DNA from: JBCCQH01 sp039024435
GTDB taxonomy: Bacteria; Bacteroidota; Bacteroidia; J057; JADKCL01
Assembly: GCA_039024435.1 (NCBI GenBank)
Contig: JBCCQH010000190.1
Coordinates: 1-6,193 of the forward strand
Direction: 5' to 3'
Length of the DNA stretch: 6,193 bases
Shown: positions 1-3,959 of the stretch, in pieces
Layout: the number at the start of each line of letters is the position of its first letter
Position numbering within the stretch: the stretch's first letter is position 1
Made by a program: the position numbers and the translations under genes
The notes under the pieces: model-generated
Databases searched by the model: none
What the model was told of the DNA's origin: nothing
What the model saw: only the letters and a program-made list of their open reading frames with translations

Positions 1-1
1 C

Positions 2-1291
2 GACAATCCCCTGGTCGGATCGGTGCGGGAGCACCTGGAGTCCCTGGCCGAGGAATGGAACCCTACCCAGGCCCAGGCTGTCATGGAAGTGCTCAAGGAG
101 CATCTGCAAGGTGGCCGCGACACGATGCTCACGGTCATGGACAAAGTTCCCGCCTTTGCGCAGTTCATTGTTCCCGGGGGCGCGGTGGCTTCGGTATTCG
201 CCAACTTCTCAGTCAGCTTTCTGATCGGAGCCTTGGACCAAGCGGTGAATACGCCTCCGGAAGTCCTTCAACAAGTCCTGAAGAGTTACCTCACCGCCGC
301 CATCGACCCGGAGTTTTACATCGGGATGATTGAGGGGGCGGTGACCGGGATCGGGAACTGGTTTACCGACATTGGGGAGGTGATTTCTATGATCGGTGAA
401 TTTGTCGGAGCAGTTGGGCAGATGGCCTTCTCCAAGGAAACCTACACTGAGGACATTCCCCAATTGGTCGAAGCCGTTGGTCAATCCCTTCCGGCAATTG
501 GCGAGTTCATTCAGAGCATCGAGATTTCGGAAATATTCGCCACGATTCGTAGCACAGCGGCAAGCCTGGGTGAGTCGATGGGAGCCAATGCATTCAGCCA
601 GTTCCTTGAGCACCTCGGAAACTCCCCATTTGGTCAGGGCTTTTCCTCCGGCAAAATAATGGGGTATCTAATCCCGGAAATCATCCTGGCGGTGGGTTCG
701 GCGGGGATCGGAACGGTACTGAAAAATGCTCTGACAGGGCTACGTCCGATCCTGAAAGGGGCAAAACTTGTGGGGACAGCCGCCGTCAACGCTATGAAAC
801 GGGTGGGGCCATTCCTTGACGACTTGATCAAAGTTGCCCAAAAGCTAATCGAGTCAGGCAAAGCTGGAGCTTCTACGTTTGGACAGAAGTTCCTGGAGCT
901 ATTGCGCAAATTAAAACGGATCGCGCAGGGAGGGGCAAGAAACCCCCTCTCTCGGCACCTTGATGGTGGAACCGGATTCGATAGCTTCTACCTATTCAAA
1001 AAAGAATACGGTGCGGCTGGCGGTGGGCAAGCGTGGCACCACATCGTAGAGCAACACGCAGACAATGTTTCGAAGTTTGGTGCGCAGAACATCCACAACA
1101 CGAAGAACCTGATTAAATTGCCTCACGGCAAAGGTTCGATTCACGCTAGACTATCTGGTTTTTATAGCTCCAAAATGCAGGGAACAAGTATCCTCGTTAG
1201 AGATTACGTAAAAACCTTGAGCTTCGATGACCAATATGAATTTGGGATTGCTCAACTTAGAAGACTTGGATTTAACGGGACACTGCCATGA
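2..1291 (+). CDS. Polymorphic toxin effector, C-terminal part, with WHH-type HNH/EndoVII nuclease tip (5' partial)
   Basis: The frame is open to the left edge (codons from base 2; a GTG at 23 is only an internal candidate start), so this is probably the C-terminal ~430 residues of a larger protein. Numbering from the GTG, residues ~47-72, ~118-134 and ~213-232 are Gly/Ala-rich hydrophobic segments that could cross or disturb a membrane. Residues ~264-300 form a charged helical linker, then the tip begins near residue 325. The tip carries WHHIVEQH (338-345), IHNTKNLI (357-364) and a second His at 374 in a GSIHARLSGFYSSK-like block. This His-His...Asn...His pattern is that of HNH/Endonuclease VII-fold nuclease toxins; from memory, many polymorphic toxins share the same 'HHIVEQ...IHNT.N.I...YSSK' tip. 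The likely action is DNA or RNA cleavage in a target cell. The next gene overlaps it by four bases and is its probable immunity protein. The delivery route is not visible; an extracellular contractile injection system or another secretion system is inference. Confidence 0.82.
   Translation, partial: DNPLVGSVREHLESLAEEWNPTQAQAVMEVLKEHLQGGRDTMLTVMDKVPAFAQFIVPGGAVASVFANFSVSFLIGALDQAVNTPPEVLQQVLKSYLTAAIDPEFYIGMIEGAVTGIGNWFTDIGEVISMIGEFVGAVGQMAFSKETYTEDIPQLVEAVGQSLPAIGEFIQSIEISEIFATIRSTAASLGESMGANAFSQFLEHLGNSPFGQGFSSGKIMGYLIPEIILAVGSAGIGTVLKNALTGLRPILKGAKLVGTAAVNAMKRVGPFLDDLIKVAQKLIESGKAGASTFGQKFLELLRKLKRIAQGGARNPLSRHLDGGTGFDSFYLFKKEYGAAGGGQAWHHIVEQHADNVSKFGAQNIHNTKNLIKLPHGKGSIHARLSGFYSSKMQGTSILVRDYVKTLSFDDQYEFGIAQLRRLGFNGTLP
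995..1288 (+). other. Nuclease tip domain of the effector (HNH/EndoVII-like, WHH motif)
   Basis: Residues ~325-422 of the effector form the toxin tip. The double His (339-340), the Asn-containing IHNTKNLI block and His374 are the expected metal-binding and catalytic positions of this nuclease fold. The C-terminal RDYVKTLSFDDQYEFGIAQLRRLG stretch is the helical tail often seen in this family, from memory. Base composition becomes more AT-rich after about 1150, leading into the AT-rich immunity gene. That fits a tip plus immunity cassette acquired together. Confidence 0.7.
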
Positions 1292-1608
1292 AAAAAATTG
1301 AAGAAATAATCGATGCAATTGTTCGCCACGGTGAGGATTTGAATTCTGGTAATTCTAAGGCGGCAAATAAGTTAAACGATCAAATTACCAAGGATACTCA
1401 AGAGTTTGTGAATCGCAATGGTATAGACAGTTTGCTTCCTTGGTTGGAGCATGATAACCTCAATGTAAAACTATGGATGGCCAAATCAGTCTATTCTGAA
1501 TATCCAGAAAAAGCAGTGTCCACCTTCTTGATGGTTGAGAAAACCCAAACTATATTCGCGGGATCAGCATACCTGTTTTTGGATATGCACAAAAAGAACC
1601 TCCTTTGA
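1288..1608 (+). CDS. DUF2019-like probable immunity protein
   Basis: A 106-residue, all-helical, cytoplasmic-looking protein with no signal peptide. Its ATG overlaps the TGA of the toxin gene (ATGA, 1288-1291), so the pair is very likely translationally coupled. AANKLNDQI (25-33) followed by LLPWLEHDNLNVKLWMAK (49-66) and EYPEKA (71-76) resembles DUF2019 proteins, which carry a HEAT-like 'LLPLL.H.N..VRL.AA' helical pair. DUF2019 members are often found directly after nuclease toxins, and I infer that this one binds and neutralises the HNH tip. By hand count, 1321-1500 is about 40% G+C, against 63% for 61-120, so codon use is unlike the effector body and suggests recent acquisition. The family call is from recalled pattern, not a search; the immunity role rests mainly on position. 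Confidence 0.72.
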   Translation: MKKIEEIIDAIVRHGEDLNSGNSKAANKLNDQITKDTQEFVNRNGIDSLLPWLEHDNLNVKLWMAKSVYSEYPEKAVSTFLMVEKTQTIFAGSAYLFLDMHKKNLL

Positions 1609-1805
1609 GGCTTGAGCCAAACGTACCAGAGCGCCCCCACCGCGGTCCAAGACCTGCATTGTGCCATGCGAAATGTACGCTTTTACCGCCGTTTTCCCCG
1701 GATGCCGGGGACGCCAAGCGTCCCGCAAACTGGTTTAAATTTGGTTAGAGTCACCCGGTTCCCAAATTTGCACCTGCACGACGGAGCGGAGCGCGAGCGC
1801 GGAGA
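1609..1805 (+). other. Intergenic region, no supported gene
   Basis: About 200 bases after the immunity gene. One frame is open through 1612-1809, but it begins at a TTG, is Arg/Pro-rich and resembles no protein. The other two forward frames carry stops. I see only two inverted repeats here: 1732-1774 and the short 1696-1710 stem. The 3' end of the region is purine-rich with repeated GAGCG-like words just before the ATG at 1806. Confidence 0.6.
1732..1774. repeat. Inverted repeat / hairpin
   Basis: AAATTTGG (1737-1744) pairs perfectly with CCAAATTT (1762-1769) across a 17-base loop. Past a two-base mismatch the pairing resumes with GGT (1732-1734) against ACC (1772-1774). There is no T-run after it, so it is not a standard intrinsic terminator. 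It could be a transcript-end structure for the toxin/immunity operon or a recombination scar. Confidence 0.45.
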
Positions 1806-1900
1806 ATGATCCGGAAAGTAATGGAGATGGCCTACGCCCTGGTCCGTTCGGGGTCGAAGAAGGCCCAGGCATTCGGGGAAAAGTTTTGCGGAGTTGCTGC
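1806..1900 (+). pseudogene. Remnant of an effector pre-toxin linker
   Basis: Starting at the ATG at 1806, the frame reads MIRKVMEMAYALVRSG, then SKKAQAFGEKF. This aligns without gaps to the effector's linker LIKVAQKLIESGKAGASTFGQKF (residues 268-290), with 9 of 23 positions identical by eye (A, L, S, G, A, F, G, K, F). It also resembles MVRRVMQFVKPASKAAAQ in the barnase-like toxin further right. After about 1900 the resemblance is lost and the frame runs into the repeat array. I read it as the stub of a third effector module whose tip was lost or overwritten by repeats. The match is short, so chance similarity between helical linkers cannot be excluded. Confidence 0.4.
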
Positions 1901-2052
1901 AAAAGCTGCTTCGCTCAATTCGAAATTCTTCTTTGTGCCTTCAAAACACGCCAATTGGAAAATCTTATCCTTTGTTGGTTGCGCGTTCCAAGCGCACCAA
2001 TTGAAAATCAGAAATCGAGCGAGTGGAAATTCTCCACGGAAAATCCTCGGGG

Positions 2053-2074
2053 GCCGCACGGCGTGTCGTGCGGC
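2053..2074. repeat. Palindrome in repeat unit 1
   Basis: The arms GCCGCACGGC and GTCGTGCGGC flank a 2-base GT centre. The single departure from perfect symmetry (T at 2066) keeps a G-U pair in plus-strand RNA. It is the unit-1 version of the perfect palindrome at 2198-2219. Confidence 0.75.
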
Positions 2075-2197
2075 TACGATCCTCATGCTGTAGCGACGTT
2101 TTGCGTTGCTTGTTCATCGCTGGTTGCGCGTCCAGGATGCGCGCATTGGAAATTGGAAATCGATCAATTGGAAATTCTCCGTGGAAAATCCTCGGGG

Positions 2198-2219
2198 GCC
2201 GCACGGCGTGCCGTGCGGC
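2198..2219. repeat. Perfect palindrome in repeat unit 2
   Basis: GCCGCACGGC and GCCGTGCGGC are exact 10-base reverse complements separated by GT. No T-run follows on either strand, so this is a REP-like or mobile-repeat core rather than a clear terminator. Confidence 0.8.
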
Positions 2220-2271
2220 TACGATCCCCGGGTTGTAGCGACGGTTTGAATGACTTGCTCTTCGCTGTTTA

Positions 2272-2286
2272 CGCGTCCAGGACGCG
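2272..2286. repeat. Small palindrome at head of repeat unit 3
   Basis: CGCGTCC and GGACGCG are exact 7-base reverse complements around a single A. Units 1 and 2 carry weaker versions at 1981 and 2126. It lies 35 bases past the lipoprotein stop codon on the minus strand and could fold at the end of that transcript, but has no U-run. Confidence 0.6.
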
Positions 2287-2320
2287 CCAATCGGAAATCG
2301 GAAATTTCCCCTCCCCGATT

Positions 2321-2830
2321 TTATTCACAAACAATACTTTCCTCGACCAGCTTGAATCCCTCCGCATTGGCATCCTGGTCCTCATCGGCGCCCTGGAAGC
2401 CGAGCAGAATCGTATAACTACCGCATTCGTAACTCAAGCATTTTCCGCTGTGGGGCAGGCCAAAGGTCCGGAACGAATACCGAATCTGGTAGCCACTTTT
2501 ACCGGTATCGGGAATGGGTTCCGCATCCGAACGCTCAAACCCCGTGGTTTCTTCGGCGGCATTCAAAGATTCGGTGTAGACTTCAACCATGACCTTGTGA
2601 TCAACCGGCCCGGAATACCACTGGACCAGGACCAAGCCCGAGGAAGTCATGCCTTCCTTCTCCACGAACAGCGTATTGGCCTCATCGGTGTATTCTTCGT
2701 CGGTGACTTTCCATCCGGCCGGTTTGGTAAACGAAATGCCGTGACTGGAAAAATCGGCTTCGGGGGAGCCGCCACAACCCGACAACAGTAGCCCCCCAAA
2801 AAAGAGCAGGTAAATAGCGCGGTGAATCAT
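2321..2830 (-). CDS. Lipoprotein of PsbP/DcrB-like (Mog1p-like fold) type
   Basis: 169 residues from the ATG at 2830; a TTG at 2845 would add five residues but would place them before the signal peptide, so the ATG is preferred. The N-terminus is a textbook lipoprotein signal: MIHR, a hydrophobic core, then LSGC with Cys19 as the lipidated residue. The next residue is Gly, which favours sorting to the outer membrane if the cell is Gram-negative. The mature part opens with GISFTKPAGWKV, the 'f..P.gW' start typical of PsbP/DcrB/Mog1p-like small domains. It has three more Cys (in KCLSYECGS and at the C-terminus), so a disulfide is possible. No Shine-Dalgarno is evident. It is divergent from the barnase-like gene and I see no functional link with the toxins. 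The exact function is unknown; fold assignment is by motif only. Confidence 0.75.
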   Translation of the reverse strand: MIHRAIYLLFFGGLLLSGCGGSPEADFSSHGISFTKPAGWKVTDEEYTDEANTLFVEKEGMTSSGLVLVQWYSGPVDHKVMVEVYTESLNAAEETTGFERSDAEPIPDTGKSGYQIRYSFRTFGLPHSGKCLSYECGSYTILLGFQGADEDQDANAEGFKLVEESIVCE

Positions 2831-2890
2831 ACCCGAAAGGTACAACTTTTACCCGGAGGAATGGAGTTGGGCCCTGAGAATCCGCCCAAT

Positions 2891-2919
2891 TTGGGAGTTT
2901 TTCGCGAAATGGTTATGTT
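2891..2919 (+). promoter_or_regulatory. Candidate sigma-70-like promoter for the barnase-like operon
   Basis: TTGGGA (2891-2896) and TATGTT (2914-2919) are separated by 17 bases, each matching 4 of 6 consensus positions. They sit in the 119-base divergent gap, 30 bases before the ATG at 2950. Host sigma-factor preferences are unknown, so this is tentative. Confidence 0.3.
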
Positions 2920-2949
2920 AATGTGTCGATACTCAACGCAAGCCCTCCA

Positions 2950-3045
2950 ATGATGTCCCGATTCTCTTCCTCACGCAAGCAAGCAGCAAAAAAGCGTTCC
3001 GTCGCCCACCAAGCCGCCTCCAACCGCGCAAAAACCGCTCCCTAG
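2950..3045 (+). pseudogene. Effector N-terminal leader, cut by an in-frame amber codon
   Basis: From ATG 2950 (or the adjacent ATG 2953) the frame codes for 31 residues rich in Ser, Arg, Lys, Ala and Gln and then meets TAG at 3043-3045. It is in the same frame as the barnase-like gene, and translation past the stop continues RKPDSPLQATADAS, TQVQHLQYLKSLANQ. A Gln at the stop would restore 'PQRKPDSPLQ', and the 'S.QV.QLQ.L..LAN' pattern is what I recall from N-termini of DUF4157-type effectors loaded into extracellular contractile injection systems. CAG to TAG is one transition. So the leader looks like the original start of the toxin, now separated from it. It could alternatively be a genuine leader peptide, or a sequencing error. 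Confidence 0.55.
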
Positions 3046-3102
3046 CGCAAGCCAGATTCTCCCTTACAAGCCACCGCCGACGCCAGTACCCAAGTCCAGC
3101 AT

Positions 3103-3483
3103 TTGCAGTACCTCAAAAGCCTCGCGAATCAACTGCCGGCTTTCCCGGGAAATGGGGCGCAAACTCCGGCCCCGGCACCTGCCCTCCTCGGTCGGACCAT
3201 GCAGATGGTTCGCCGCGTGATGCAGTTTGTCAAGCCCGCCAGCAAAGCCGCCGCCCAAAGCATTATCGGGAACACCGGAAACTATTATATCTCCGGCACA
3301 ATCGGAGGCGGAAAGAAATTCAAAAACCGAGAAGGACGACTTCCTTCCGGCCTGACCTACCGGGAATACGACGTGAATCCTTACAACGGAAGTGAGCGCG
3401 ATGCAGAACGCTTGGTCCGGGCCGATGACGGCCGTGTCTGGTACACCGATGACCACTACAGTTCATTTACCTTGATTGGGTAA
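3103..3483 (+). CDS. Barnase-family ribonuclease toxin (start uncertain)
   Basis: Annotated from a TTG at 3103 (126 residues). ATGs at 3199 and 3205 also keep the whole catalytic domain, and the original start was probably 2950, upstream of the amber codon (177 codons with readthrough). Residues ~65-126 match the microbial RNase (barnase/RNase N1-T1) fold: FKNREGRLPSG (73-83), YREYDVNP (86-93), ER (102-103), TDDHYSSF (115-122). By alignment to barnase from memory, Glu88 is the general base (E73), Arg99 and Arg103 match R83 and R87, and His118 is the general acid (H102). All four are present, so the domain should cleave RNA if made. Residues 33-52 (MQMVRRVMQFVKPASKAAAQ) form a short helical linker. 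The barstar-like gene 75 bases downstream is its inhibitor. Delivery to other cells is inferred from the leader. Confidence 0.85.
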   Translation: MQYLKSLANQLPAFPGNGAQTPAPAPALLGRTMQMVRRVMQFVKPASKAAAQSIIGNTGNYYISGTIGGGKKFKNREGRLPSGLTYREYDVNPYNGSERDAERLVRADDGRVWYTDDHYSSFTLIG

Positions 3484-3490
3484 TTCGGCA

Positions 3491-3562
3491 ATGAAGTCAG
3501 ACAAAACGCAAATCTTTCCCTTCTCCAATGTATTTTTGTCCAAAACACCCCACGAGATATGA
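3491..3562 (+). CDS. Possible 23-codon leader ORF before barstar
   Basis: An ATG at 3491, eight bases after the RNase stop, opens a 23-residue frame that ends in a TGA at 3560-3562 and overlaps the barstar ATG (ATGA, 3559-3562). The peptide resembles nothing I know. The arrangement would carry ribosomes from the toxin gene to the inhibitor start, but a frame this short can arise by chance. Confidence 0.2.
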   Translation: MKSDKTQIFPFSNVFLSKTPHEI

Positions 3563-3930
3563 TACAATTAGTTTCCAGCGCCGAAGATTTTGCTACCGCG
3601 AAAGCCCAAGCCATCGCTTCCGACGGATTTCGGGACCACGATCAGTTTACCCGCATTGATGCCAATGCCTGCCCGGACAAGCCAGCTTTGTTCACCACTT
3701 TTGCGGGGGCCCTGCCCTTTCCGGATCATTTTGCAAACAACTGGGACAGCTTTGCCGATTGCCTGCAAGATGTCGTGATGACCGCCCAAACCAATCAACT
3801 GGTCTTCCTCGCCGATTATCCCGCCCTGTTGGCCCAAGCCGAAAAGGACCGCAATATCTTTGAGGATATCCTGGCGGATCTAACCGAACTGAAGCCCAGT
3901 AAGCTCGTCACCATCATCACCCAGATTTAG
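3559..3930 (+). CDS. Barstar-family RNase inhibitor (immunity protein)
   Basis: 123 residues, cytoplasmic, acidic. The segment LPFPDHFANNWDSFADCLQDV (52-72) is the barstar signature: it corresponds to barstar 'LP.P..YG.N.DAL.DCL', the helix and loop that plug the RNase active site. Asp63 and Asp67 match barstar D35 and D39, the main contacts to the barnase arginines and histidine, and Cys68 matches C40. Barstar's Tyr29 and Tyr30 are replaced by His57 and Phe58. The C-terminal KLVTIITQI strand fits the family's last beta strand. It lies directly after a barnase-family toxin, so the cognate role is strongly supported. The gene is intact even though the toxin's leader is broken. It ends 21 bases from the convergent hutU stop. 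The start codon has only a weak GAGA upstream. Confidence 0.9.
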   Translation: MIQLVSSAEDFATAKAQAIASDGFRDHDQFTRIDANACPDKPALFTTFAGALPFPDHFANNWDSFADCLQDVVMTAQTNQLVFLADYPALLAQAEKDRNIFEDILADLTELKPSKLVTIITQI

Positions 3931-3945
3931 TTCCTGAATTTTCCC

Positions 3946-3959
3946 CGGACTTCAGTCCG
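3946..3959. repeat. Short stem at the barstar/hutU convergent junction
   Basis: CGGACT and AGTCCG are exact 6-base reverse complements around TC, overlapping the hutU stop codon (3952-3954). No U-run follows on either strand, so at most it is a weak bidirectional transcript-end hairpin. Confidence 0.35.

Larger units (their letters stand above)
1981..2310. repeat. Tandem array of a degenerate 145-bp intergenic repeat
   Basis: Two full units (1981-2125 and 2126-2270) and a truncated third (2271-about 2310) have an exact 145-base period: the GCGCG/ACGCG block recurs at 1981, 2126 and 2271. The core 2038-2082 matches 2183-2227 with a single difference over 45 bases. Each unit starts with a small GCGC palindrome, continues with CAATTGGAAAT-type A/T-rich words, and has a strong GC palindrome in its middle. 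A weaker related fragment precedes the array around 1933-1970 (ACGCCAATTGGAAAATC). Open frames here (for example 2023-2238 +) are by-products of the repeat. The array fills the gap between the remnant and the lipoprotein gene. Confidence 0.85.

Noticed and set aside
209..613. 134-codon minus-strand frame
   Set aside because: Antisense to the effector body; no motif or supporting context.
1696..1710. CCCCGG-ATG-CCGGGG stem as a terminator
   Set aside because: Loop of three and T-run on the wrong side for the plus strand; no U-run follows on either strand.
1612..1809. 65-codon plus-strand frame after the immunity gene
   Set aside because: TTG start, Arg/Pro-rich composition, no recognisable motif; treated as intergenic.
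1981..2310. CRISPR array
   Set aside because: Repeat period is 145 bases with similarity throughout the unit; there are no short identical repeats separated by unique spacers and no cas gene.
1886..2791. 301-codon plus-strand frame
   Set aside because: Runs through the 145-base repeats and then antisense to the lipoprotein gene, which has a clear lipobox and signal peptide.
3064..3456. 130-codon minus-strand frame
   Set aside because: Antisense to the barnase-like RNase, which has all its catalytic residues.
3946..3959. Intrinsic terminator between barstar and hutU
   Set aside because: Only six base pairs and no U-run on either side; kept as a weak stem only.
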